Source: Acetobacteraceae bacterium (GTDB taxonomy: Bacteria; Pseudomonadota; Alphaproteobacteria; Acetobacterales; Acetobacteraceae). From it: 8,122 bases of DNA. The notes beneath the pieces are model-generated. The model did no database searches. It saw only the letters and a program-made list of their open reading frames with translations, and was not told where the DNA came from. Location of the stretch: positions 1-8,122 of the forward strand of contig CANJXD010000250.1 of the NCBI GenBank assembly GCA_947478535.1, in the 5' to 3' direction. The position numbers and the translations under genes were made by a program. Every line of letters starts with the position of its first letter. Position 1 is the stretch's first letter. This document shows positions 1 to 6,114 of the stretch, piece after piece.

Positions 1-119
1 CCGACGGCGGGTGGCCCGGGCGGGCCGGGCTGTGCGAGGGCTGGCGACGCGAGCAGCGGCACGGCAGCGGAAAACAGCAGGGTCGCGGCAGCCGCAACCC
101 GAAGACGAGACAAGGTCAT
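1..119 (-). CDS. Exported protein, N-terminal fragment (possibly RND efflux periplasmic adaptor)
   Basis: Only the first 39 codons are present; the gene continues past the left edge. The translation starts MTLSRLRV, has an alanine/leucine-rich hydrophobic core (residues 8-24), and ends in a clear signal-peptidase I site, PALA|QPG, near residue 29/30. It is therefore a Sec-exported protein. The proline/glycine-rich stretch after cleavage (QPGPPGPPAV) resembles the mature N-terminus of RND-efflux membrane-fusion (adaptor) proteins, but that is inference from a few residues and any periplasmic protein is possible. The ATG at 119 is the first in frame before the signal peptide. No strong Shine-Dalgarno precedes it, only a G-rich GGGTGGG a few bases upstream. 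It lies downstream of leuD on the same strand, across a 138-bp spacer, so it probably has its own promoter. Confidence 0.6.
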   Translation of the reverse strand, partial: MTLSRLRVAAAATLLFSAAVPLLASPALAQPGPPGPPAV

Positions 120-257
120 TGAGCCCACCCAGACGTTACGCCAACCCAATCCAGGCGGCGGCTCCGCGTCAAGAAACGATTCGTACAGGACCGCCCGGCA
201 GGCCGCCGGGCAGGGTGCTGATCCCGGCATGTGGGATTGCGTCGAGCCGAAACCCAC
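120..257. other. Intergenic spacer between leuD and the exported-protein gene
   Basis: No gene is seen in this 138-bp spacer. On the minus strand it would hold the 3' end of the leuCD transcript and the promoter of the exported-protein gene. A TTGACG box reads on the minus strand at 172-167. The hexamer 17 bp further on (TTGGGT, 149-144) is a poor -10, so a promoter here is only weakly supported. Two small inverted repeats follow leuD (221-237 and 193-211). Confidence 0.5.
193..237 (-). terminator. Tandem hairpins downstream of leuD, possible weak terminator
   Basis: Read on the minus strand after the leuD stop, a 5-bp stem (ATCCC/GGGAT, 7-nt loop, 237-221) is followed by a perfect 7-bp stem (GCCCGGC/GCCGGGC, 5-nt loop, 211-193). 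No uridine tract follows; the next bases read GGTCCTGTACG. This is not a canonical intrinsic terminator. It could still slow polymerase or protect the leuCD 3' end. Confidence 0.3.
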
Positions 258-851
258 TCAGACCCGGCGGCGCGCCTCGAAGGCCGCGATCTCATCCGCC
301 AAGGTCAGCGTGAGACCGATTTCGTCGAGCCCCCGCAGCAGGCAATCCCGCGCGAAGGGCGGCACCGCGAAGCCATGCTCGGCGCCATCCGGCCCGGTCA
401 GCACTTCCCGCTGGAGATCGACGGTGATCCGCGCCCCCGGCGCGGCCGCGACCTGCCCGCGCAGCCCATCCACTACCGCCGCCGGCAGCTTCACCGGCAG
501 CAGCCCGTTCTTCAGGGCGTTACTATAGAAAATATCCCCGAAGCTGTCCGCCACCACGGCGCGATAGCCCATGGCCAGCAGCGCATAGACCGCCGCTTCC
601 CGCGACGACCCGACGCCGAAATTCCGGCTCGCCACCAGGATGACGGCGGCATCGAAAGGCGCCTGGTTCAGCACGAAATCCGGCCGCTTCGCCCCGTCCG
701 GCGTGAAGCGAAGGTCGTGGAAGCCATAGGCGACATAGCGTTCATCCCGCGGCCGCCGCATGAAGCGGGCCGGCATGATCTGGTCCGTATCGACATTCGG
801 CATGTCGAACGGTGCCGCGACGGCGGTGAAGGTCGTGATCGGCTCCGCCAT
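258..851 (-). CDS. leuD: 3-isopropylmalate dehydratase small subunit (LeuD family, possibly a paralogue)
   Basis: This 197-aa protein is the swivelling small subunit that pairs with LeuC to form a [4Fe-4S] hydro-lyase. In leucine synthesis the complex isomerises 2-isopropylmalate to 3-isopropylmalate in the cytoplasm. Family motifs are clear: NVDTDQIMPARF (residues 19-30), RNFGVGSSRE (76-85) and SFGDIFYSNALKNGLLP (103-119). The length fits the family (about 200). Some positions differ from the common LeuD: the usual SSREHAPWAL reads SSREAAVYAL, so the conserved His after the Glu is absent, and SFADIFYGN reads SFGDIFYSN. The ATG at 851 is supported by GGAGG at 864-860, 8 nt upstream and inside the end of leuC. 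Only 3 nt separate it from the leuC stop, so the two are cotranscribed and probably coupled. The family is certain; the substrate is not. Confidence 0.92.
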   Translation of the reverse strand: MAEPITTFTAVAAPFDMPNVDTDQIMPARFMRRPRDERYVAYGFHDLRFTPDGAKRPDFVLNQAPFDAAVILVASRNFGVGSSREAAVYALLAMGYRAVVADSFGDIFYSNALKNGLLPVKLPAAVVDGLRGQVAAAPGARITVDLQREVLTGPDGAEHGFAVPPFARDCLLRGLDEIGLTLTLADEIAAFEARRRV

Positions 852-854
852 GAT

Positions 855-2228
855 TCAGGCCTCCGCCTGCACAAGTCTGCCGGCCAGCGCGGATGCCGCC
901 GCCGAGGCCGGAGAGACCAGATGCGTCCGAGCGCCGCGCCCCTGCCGCCCCGCGAAGTTGCGGTTGGACGTGCTGGCGCAGCGTTCCCCCTCCCCGACGC
1001 TGTTGCCGTTCATCGACACGCAGAGCGAGCAGCCGCTTTCCTCCCAACTCGCCCCCGCCTCGATGAACAGTCGGTCGAGCCCCTCGCGTTCCGCCTGCTG
1101 CTTCACCAGCGTCGAGCCTGGGGAGACCAGCATCGGCACTGCGACGCGCCTGCCCCGCAGTACGGCGGCGGCGGCACGCAGATCCTCGATGCGCGCATTG
1201 GTGCAGGAACCCAGGAACACCCGGTCAACCCCCACATCCGCCATCGCCTCCCCGCCCGTCAGCCCCATATAGTCGAGGCTCCGCTTCCAGGCCCGGGCGC
1301 GGCCCTCGTCCGGCGCATCGGACAGTTTGGGCACGCGGCCAGACAGGGCCACGGCTTCCTCGGGGCTGGTGCCCCAGGTCGCCATGGGCGGGATCGCGCC
1401 GGCGTCCATCGTCACATCCATCGCAAAGTCAGCATCGGCATCGCTGAACAGCGTGGCCCATGCCGGATCGGCCTCGGCCGGGGCATAGCGCCGGCCCTTC
1501 AGCCAGGCCGCCGTCGTCGCATCCGGCGCCACCATCCCGGTCCGGGCGCCCGCCTCGATCGCCATGTTGCAGAGCGTGAGCCGTGCTTCGACGGACAAGG
1601 CCCGCACGGCGCTGCCGGCGAATTCGATGGCCCCGCCGATGGCGCCCCCCGTGCCGATCTGCGCGATCAGCGCCAGCGCCATGTCCTTGGCCGTGCTGCC
1701 TTCGGGCAAGACGCCGTCAAACCCGCAGCGGATCTGCCGCGGCTGGGTCTGCCAGATCGTCTGCGTCGCCAGTACATGCGCCACCTCGCTGGCGCCGATG
1801 CCAAAGGCCAGCGCGCCGAGCGCGCCATGCGTCGAGGTATGGCTATCCCCGCAAACCAGCGTCATCCCCGGCAGGGTCAGCCCCTGTTCCGGCCCGGCGA
1901 CATGCACGATCCCCTGTTCGGGGTCCGCCAGTTCATAGGCGCGGATGCGGTGCGTGCGGGCATTCGCCTCGAAGGTCTCGATGATGCCGCGGATCTCGGG
2001 GTCCGCGATCGCGCCGGTCACGCGGCCATCGGTCGGCGCGTAGTGGTCCCCGAAGCCGAAGCTGAGATCGGGCCGGCGCACCGGTAGGCGGCGCGCGCGC
2101 AGCATGTTGAAGGCGTGGAAGGAGCCCTCGTGGAAATAGTGGCGATCCACATAGAGCAGCACCAACCCATCATCGCGCGCATGCACGACATGGGTTTCCC
2201 AGATCTTCTGAAACAGCGTTCTTCCCAT
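855..2228 (-). CDS. leuC: 3-isopropylmalate dehydratase large subunit (LeuC/aconitase family, possibly a paralogue)
   Basis: This 457-aa protein is the catalytic, [4Fe-4S]-bearing subunit that works with LeuD. The cluster cysteines are visible: C342 in LGSCTNARIEDL, and C400 and C403 in SGCSLC, followed by GERCASTSNRNFAGRQGRG (414-432). GDSHTSTHGALGALAFGIG (127-145) is the conserved substrate/cofactor loop. Length is slightly short of the usual 466-475. The N-terminal substrate region is unusual: canonical HLVHEVTSPQAF reads HYFHEGSFHAF (30-40), and MDHNVPT reads GDHYAPT (60-66). I chose the ATG at 2228 because MGRTLFQKIWE aligns with known LeuC starts. An ATG at 2291 would add 21 residues and has a better Shine-Dalgarno (GAGGTG, 6 nt upstream), but the added residues are not LeuC-like. 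It is divergent from the lactonase gene. Leucine synthesis or a catabolic hydroxy-diacid dehydratase are both possible. Confidence 0.92.
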   Translation of the reverse strand: MGRTLFQKIWETHVVHARDDGLVLLYVDRHYFHEGSFHAFNMLRARRLPVRRPDLSFGFGDHYAPTDGRVTGAIADPEIRGIIETFEANARTHRIRAYELADPEQGIVHVAGPEQGLTLPGMTLVCGDSHTSTHGALGALAFGIGASEVAHVLATQTIWQTQPRQIRCGFDGVLPEGSTAKDMALALIAQIGTGGAIGGAIEFAGSAVRALSVEARLTLCNMAIEAGARTGMVAPDATTAAWLKGRRYAPAEADPAWATLFSDADADFAMDVTMDAGAIPPMATWGTSPEEAVALSGRVPKLSDAPDEGRARAWKRSLDYMGLTGGEAMADVGVDRVFLGSCTNARIEDLRAAAAVLRGRRVAVPMLVSPGSTLVKQQAEREGLDRLFIEAGASWEESGCSLCVSMNGNSVGEGERCASTSNRNFAGRQGRGARTHLVSPASAAASALAGRLVQAEA

Positions 2229-2289
2229 GCCTGTAGCTTCGCCCCGCCCCTGCTGGACGGCAAGCCCTCCCGCGCGCACCTTCGGCCGC

Positions 2290-3177
2290 ATGTGGAACAC
2301 CTCGCCCCGCCCGCTCGCGCCCTCCCTGCTCTCCCGCCTGCCGGATGCGCTGCGCCGGCCGCGCCGCACCACCTGGGCGGATGCCAACCGCGCCGGCGCG
2401 CCGGTGGACAGTTTTCTCGAGGGGCCCTGCTTCGACAGCGCGGGCAACCTGCACTGTACCGATATCCCGCATGGCCGCATCTTCCGCGTCTCCGGCGCGC
2501 ATTGGGAGGCGGTGGCGGAGTATGAGGGCTGGCCGAACGGCCTGGCCGCGCGGGGCGATGACCTGCTGGTGGCGGATTACCGCCATGGCATCCTGACGCT
2601 CGATCCCATCGCCGGCGGCATGGCGCCGCTGCTGGAGACCGTGCTGAGCGAGGGCTTCCGCGGCATCAACGACCTGATCGTCAATCCCGATGGCAGCGTG
2701 CTGTTCACCGACCAGGGGCAATCCGGCCTGCAGGACCCCTCCGGCCGCGTCTGGCGCCTGCACGCCGATGGGCGGCTCGACCGCCTGCTGGACAATGGGC
2801 CGAGCCCCAACGGCCTGGTGATGAACCGGGCCGGCACGCATCTGATGGTGGCGATGACGCGGTCCTGCGAGGTCTGGCGCTTCGTGCTGCGGGCCGATGC
2901 GGTGGTGGCGAAGGCCAACCTGTTCTTCCGCGTGCCGGCCGGCACCTCCGGCCCCGATGGCATGGCGGTGGACCCGCATGACCGGCTCTGCATCGCCAAT
3001 CCCGGTCACGGCCAGGTCTGGGTGGTGGACCCCCACGGCATCGCCACCCACCACATCGACTGCACCCCCTTCGGCCGCATGCCGACGAACTGCACCTTCG
3101 CCCCCGATGGGCGCACCCTGGTGATCACGGAAAGCCAGTCCGGCAGCCTGCTCGCGGCGGAAATCCCGCCGCCCTGA
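2290..3177 (+). CDS. SMP-30/gluconolactonase-family protein
   Basis: This 295-aa protein is a six-bladed beta-propeller of the SMP-30/gluconolactonase/LRE family, cytoplasmic because no signal peptide is seen. Members open sugar or other lactones with one divalent metal. The expected metal ligands are in place: E44 in FLEGPCF, N127 in GINDL, N174 in SPNGL and D223 in GPDGMAVD. Repeating blade signatures (NPDGSVLFTDQG, SGRVWRLHADG, APDGRTLVITES) run through the chain. The start at 2290 gives MWNTSPRPLAP and the usual short lead into LPDALRRPRRTTWADANR. The in-frame ATG at 2227 would overlap leuC and adds a proline/arginine-rich, unlikely extension. Neither has a convincing Shine-Dalgarno, so the start is uncertain and leaderless translation is possible. 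It is divergent from leuC and lies just upstream of the Bug operon. The family is clear; the substrate is unknown. Confidence 0.87.
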   Translation: MWNTSPRPLAPSLLSRLPDALRRPRRTTWADANRAGAPVDSFLEGPCFDSAGNLHCTDIPHGRIFRVSGAHWEAVAEYEGWPNGLAARGDDLLVADYRHGILTLDPIAGGMAPLLETVLSEGFRGINDLIVNPDGSVLFTDQGQSGLQDPSGRVWRLHADGRLDRLLDNGPSPNGLVMNRAGTHLMVAMTRSCEVWRFVLRADAVVAKANLFFRVPAGTSGPDGMAVDPHDRLCIANPGHGQVWVVDPHGIATHHIDCTPFGRMPTNCTFAPDGRTLVITESQSGSLLAAEIPPP

Positions 3178-3181
3178 CGGC

Positions 3182-3210
3182 TTGACCGCGCGCCACCTCG
3201 CGCGCGAAAT
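3182..3210 (+). promoter_or_regulatory. Candidate sigma-70 promoter of the Bug-IclR-CoA-transferase operon
   Basis: TTGACC (3182-3187, five of six bases of the -35 consensus) is followed after 17 bp by CGAAAT (3205-3210), a weak -10 matching three of six. Transcription would begin near 3217, directly before the 3221-3239 palindrome, so a bound repressor would block the start. The -35 is good and the spacing ideal; the -10 is the weak point. Confidence 0.4.
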
Positions 3211-3220
3211 GAGCTTCAAG

Positions 3221-3239
3221 AACAGAATGCCATTCTGTT
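3221..3239. promoter_or_regulatory. Perfect 19-bp palindrome, probable IclR-family operator
   Basis: AACAGAATG-C-CATTCTGTT has two perfect 9-bp arms around one central base. It lies in the only sizeable gap before an operon that itself encodes an IclR-family regulator. IclR-type proteins bind short A/T-centred palindromes of this size and style. An AT-rich perfect palindrome is striking in such GC-rich DNA. A further GAATG at 3245-3249 repeats the left-arm core (3225-3229) exactly 20 bp on, about two helical turns, on the same face. No second copy is seen before leuC or the lactonase gene. The assignment to the IclR gene at 4239 is inference. Confidence 0.65.
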
Positions 3240-3270
3240 ACACGGAATGGTGACGGGGAGAGACCCATCC

Positions 3271-4239
3271 ATGCTCAGCCGCCGCGCCGTCCTCGCCGCC
3301 CCCGCCTTGCTGTTCGCCCGCCCCGGCGCGGCGCAGGAGGCCTGGCCGACGCGCCCGGTCCGTATGGTGCTGCCCTATGCCGCCGGCGGCGCCACCGATG
3401 TCATCGGCCGGCTGGTCGCGGACCGGCTCTCGGCCCGGCTGCCGCAGCGCGTGGTGATGGAAAACCGCACCGGGGCAGGGGGCGCCATCGGGTCTTCCTC
3501 CGTCGCGAAATCGCCGGGCGATGGCCACCACCTGCTGTTCCACAATATCGGCCACGCCGTGACGAAGCCGCTGTATCCGACGCTCGACTACGACCCGGAG
3601 ACGGATCTGAAGGCCGTCACCATCGTCGCGGAAAGCCCGATGGTCTTCCTCGTGCCGCCGAATTCCCCGCACCGCACCCTGGCCGAGTTCGTCGCCTTCG
3701 CCCGCGCCAATCCGGAACGCCTGACCTATGGCAGCACCGGCGGCGGCGGGGCGCTGCAACTCGTGGCGCTGCTGTTCCTGCGCGCGGCCGGGGTGAAGAT
3801 GACGGAAGTGCCCTATCGCGGCGGCGCCCCCGCGGCGCTCGACCTCGCCTCCGGCACGCTCGACATGCTGTATGACGCGGGCCTTACCGGCTTCGGCCTG
3901 GCGCAGGGCGGCCGTGCCCGCGCGCTGGCGATCTCCGGCCCCGAGCGCAGCCCGGTGATGCCGGAGGTGCCGACCATGGCCGAACTCGGCTTCCCCGCCG
4001 CCACCTTCATGGTCTGGCAGGCCATCCTCGCCCCCGCCATCACCCCGGCGCCGCTGGTCACCCGCATCCAGCAGGAAGTGGCCGCCGTGCTGGCCGAGCC
4101 GGGGACGCGCACGCGCCTCACCGAACTCGGCGCCGAGCGCCTGGTCGGCAATACACCCGCCGAGGCGCAGACTTTCGTCAGTGCCGAGATGGCGAAATGG
4201 GCCGTCATCCTGCGCGAGGCCGGGGTGCGCGCCGCCTGA
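3271..4239 (+). CDS. Bug/TctC-family periplasmic solute-binding receptor
   Basis: This 322-aa exported protein belongs to the Bug family (TctC, tripartite tricarboxylate transporter receptor), whose members bind carboxylates and related small molecules in the periplasm. The N-terminus MLSRRAVLAAPALLFARPGAA is a signal peptide with an SRRAVL twin-arginine-like start and probable cleavage after A21. The family core follows: RPVRMVLPYAAGGATD (28-43), ENRTGAGGAIG (64-74), TYGSTGGGG (152-160) and PYRGGAPAALDL (181-192). Length matches the family (about 320). The ATG at 3271 is preferred over one at 3247 because GGGGAGA (3256-3262) lies 8 nt upstream and the signal peptide then starts cleanly. It is the first gene of a tight operon; its stop overlaps the IclR start as TGATG. 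No TctA or TctB membrane partner is in the window, so it may be an orphan receptor. The ligand cannot be read from sequence. Confidence 0.92.
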   Translation: MLSRRAVLAAPALLFARPGAAQEAWPTRPVRMVLPYAAGGATDVIGRLVADRLSARLPQRVVMENRTGAGGAIGSSSVAKSPGDGHHLLFHNIGHAVTKPLYPTLDYDPETDLKAVTIVAESPMVFLVPPNSPHRTLAEFVAFARANPERLTYGSTGGGGALQLVALLFLRAAGVKMTEVPYRGGAPAALDLASGTLDMLYDAGLTGFGLAQGGRARALAISGPERSPVMPEVPTMAELGFPAATFMVWQAILAPAITPAPLVTRIQQEVAAVLAEPGTRTRLTELGAERLVGNTPAEAQTFVSAEMAKWAVILREAGVRAA

Positions 4240-4931
4240 TGTCCGGCGCTTTGAAGCCCGATGGCGAGCAGGGTGTCGCGGCGGTGGAGCGTGCCTTGGC
4301 GATCCTCGGCGCCTTCCGCGAAGGCGATGCGGCGCTGACGCTCGCCGAACTCGCCGCCCGCACCGGGTGCTACAAATCCACCATCCTCCGCCTGCTCGCC
4401 TCGCTCGAACGGCGGCGCTGCGTCGATCGGCTGGCGGATGGGCGCTGGGCGCTGGGGCCGATGCTGTTCCGCTGGGGCACGCTGTACGCCCGGGCCCAGC
4501 CGGTGGAAGCGCATCTGCCCGGCATCCTCGCCCCCCTGGCGGCGGAAAGCGGGGAAACCGCGTCTTTCTGGGTCCGCCATGGCGACCACCGCCTCTGCCT
4601 CGCCCGCGTGCGGTCCCCCAACCCGATCCGGGACGACCTCGCGGTCGGGCACATGGTGGCGCTGCCGGCCGGCGCCGGGGGGCGGGTGCTGGTGGCGGCC
4701 GACCCGCGCGCGCTCGGCACCGTCGCCACCTTCGGCGAACGCAACCCGGAAACCGCCGCCATCGCCGCGCCGGTTTTCGGCCCCGGCGGCGGGCTGGCCG
4801 GCGCGCTCGGCGTTTCCGGCCCCAAGGCTCGCATCGCCGACCGCCGCGAGGGCCATCTTGCGCTGGTCGCCGAAGCGGCCGCTGATCTCACCCGCCGCCT
4901 CGGCGGAGACCTCCAGGACCAGACCGCATGA
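4239..4931 (+). CDS. IclR-family transcriptional regulator (short effector domain)
   Basis: This 230-aa protein has an N-terminal winged helix-turn-helix (about residues 12-72): QGVAAVERALAILGAF, then TLAELAARTG and recognition helix CYKSTILRLLASLERRR. A C-terminal effector domain (about 85-225) follows, with ETASFWVRHGD, LPAGAGGRVLVA and AIAAPVFGPGGGLAGALGVSGP. IclR proteins sense small metabolites and usually control adjacent catabolic genes. The start at 4239 overlaps the preceding stop (TGATG). An upstream in-frame ATG (4197) would add 14 arginine/glycine-rich residues inside the Bug gene and is less likely. The protein is about 20-25 residues shorter than typical. The missing part seems to be between residues 152 and 175, where most members have a longer helical segment before the AIAAPV strand. 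It probably binds the palindrome at 3221 and regulates its own operon. Confidence 0.88.
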   Translation: MSGALKPDGEQGVAAVERALAILGAFREGDAALTLAELAARTGCYKSTILRLLASLERRRCVDRLADGRWALGPMLFRWGTLYARAQPVEAHLPGILAPLAAESGETASFWVRHGDHRLCLARVRSPNPIRDDLAVGHMVALPAGAGGRVLVAADPRALGTVATFGERNPETAAIAAPVFGPGGGLAGALGVSGPKARIADRREGHLALVAEAAADLTRRLGGDLQDQTA

Positions 4932-6112
4932 CCAGCCCGACCCCGCTTTCCGGCCTTCGGGTCCTCGAATTCACCCATATGATCATGGGGCCGAGCGCCG
5001 GGATGATCCTGGCCGATCTCGGCGCCGCAGTGACGAAGGTGGAACCGGCGCCGAAGGGCGACACGACGCGCTACCTCACGGGCTCCGGCGTCGGCTTCTA
5101 CGCCGCCTTCGGCCGCGGCCGGCGCAGCCTCTGCGTCGACATGAAGCAGCCCGAGGGCCGCGCCTTGGTGCGTCGCCTGGCGGAGCAGGCCGATGTGCTG
5201 ATCGAGAATTTCCGCCCCGGCGCCATGGCCAAGCTCGGCCTGGGCTACGCCGAGCTGGCGGCGGTCAATCCGCGCCTCGTCTATGCGTCGCTCAAGGGCT
5301 TCCTGCCCGGCCCCTATGAGCATCGGACGGCGCTCGATGAGGTCGTGCAGATGATGGGCGGCCTCGCCTACATGACGGGGCCGGAGGGCCGCCCGCTGCG
5401 CGCCGGCAGCAGCGCCATCGACATCATGGGCGGGCTTTCCGCCGTCGTCGGCATCCTCTCCGCGATCCGGGAGCGGGAAACCACGGGCCTTGGCGGGGAA
5501 GTCCAGGCCGGCCTGTTCGAATCCGTGGCCCTGCTGATGGCCCAGCACATGGCGCAGACCCGCATCACCGGAATCGCGCCGCCGCCGATGTCGGTCCGCC
5601 TGCCGGCCTGGCCGGTCTATGACATCTTCGACACCGCCGATGGCGGTCAGGTCTTCGTGGGCGTGGTGACCGACACCTCCTGGCCGATGTTCTGCCGCGC
5701 CTTCGGGCTGGATGACCTGGCGGCGGACCCGACGCTGGCGACGAAGCAGCAGCGCGTCGAACAGCGCCACCGCACCATCCCCCGCGTCGCCGCCGCGCTG
5801 GCCGCCTATACCAAGCCCGAGCTGATGGCGAAGTGCGAGGCGCTCGGCCTGCCCTTCGCCCCCATCGGCAAGCCGGCCGATCTGTTCGACGACGTCCACC
5901 TCAACGGCTCCGGCGGGCTGGTGCCTATGACGCTGCCGGATGGCCGCGACGTGAAGCTGCCGGCCCTGCCGATCTCGCTGGATGGCGTGCGCCCCGGCGG
6001 CGCCGGGGATCTCCGCGCGCCGGGCGCGGACAGCGGGGCCATCGCAGCGGAGCTCGGCTATTCGGAGGCGGAGGTGGCCGCGCTGATGGCGGCCGGCACG
6101 ATCAGCGGCTGA
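4928..6112 (+). CDS. Class III (CaiB/BaiF-type) CoA-transferase
   Basis: This 394-aa cytoplasmic enzyme belongs to family III CoA-transferases (CaiB, formyl-CoA transferase, alpha-methylacyl-CoA racemase). Members move CoA between carboxylic acids through an aspartyl-CoA thioester. Signatures: GLRVLEFTHMIMGPSAGMILADLGAAVTKVE at the N-terminus (9-39, given here as landmarks G9, P22, D30 and E39), RRSLCVDMK (65-73), ADVLIENFRPGAMAKLGLGY (88-107), and catalytic Asp137 in TALDEVVQMMGGL. The C-terminal LGYSEAEVAAL is typical. Length fits the family. Its ATG overlaps the IclR stop (ATGA), and AGGA at 4915-4918 lies 9 nt upstream. Beside a carboxylate receptor, it most likely activates the imported acid by CoA transfer from succinyl-CoA or acetyl-CoA. 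The racemase branch of the fold is an alternative. The donor and acceptor are unknown. Confidence 0.92.
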   Translation: MTSPTPLSGLRVLEFTHMIMGPSAGMILADLGAAVTKVEPAPKGDTTRYLTGSGVGFYAAFGRGRRSLCVDMKQPEGRALVRRLAEQADVLIENFRPGAMAKLGLGYAELAAVNPRLVYASLKGFLPGPYEHRTALDEVVQMMGGLAYMTGPEGRPLRAGSSAIDIMGGLSAVVGILSAIRERETTGLGGEVQAGLFESVALLMAQHMAQTRITGIAPPPMSVRLPAWPVYDIFDTADGGQVFVGVVTDTSWPMFCRAFGLDDLAADPTLATKQQRVEQRHRTIPRVAAALAAYTKPELMAKCEALGLPFAPIGKPADLFDDVHLNGSGGLVPMTLPDGRDVKLPALPISLDGVRPGGAGDLRAPGADSGAIAAELGYSEAEVAALMAAGTISG

Positions 6113-6114
6113 TG
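6100..6114 (+). repeat. 15-bp direct repeat, copy 1
   Basis: GATCAGCGGCTGATG spans the end of the CoA-transferase gene and the start codon of the 147-aa gene. An identical copy lies at 6554-6568, 454 bp away, at the other end of the same gene. Within it, ATCAGC-G-GCTGAT is a perfect 13-nt inverted repeat. Confidence 0.6.

Noticed and set aside
231..2087. A 618-codon open frame on the plus strand opposite leuCD
   Set aside because: It is antisense to two genes with unmistakable family motifs. The translation is rich in Arg, His and Pro with no recognisable domain, as expected for a shadow frame in GC-rich DNA.
2229..2480. An N-terminal extension of leuC of up to 84 residues
   Set aside because: The added residues are Arg/Gly/Ser-rich and unlike any LeuC, and most of the stretch is the start of the lactonase gene. 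Only the shorter alternative at 2291 deserves mention, because of its Shine-Dalgarno.
3188..3203. GCGCG/CGCGC inverted repeat after the lactonase gene as a terminator
   Set aside because: The stem is only 5 bp with no following T-run, and it lies in the spacer of the better-supported TTGACC promoter.
2170..3219. A 349-codon open frame on the minus strand opposite the lactonase gene
   Set aside because: The plus-strand frame has all four metal-ligand motifs of SMP-30. The minus frame has no family signature.
4370..5899. A 509-codon open frame on the minus strand opposite the IclR and CoA-transferase genes
   Set aside because: Its composition is shadow-like (Arg, Gly, His-rich), it has no motifs, and it crosses two well-supported genes on the other strand.
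5833..6111. An upstream extension of the 147-aa protein by 93 residues
   Set aside because: This part lies wholly inside the CoA-transferase gene in another frame and is Arg/Gly-rich. The TGATG overlap gives a natural start at 6112.
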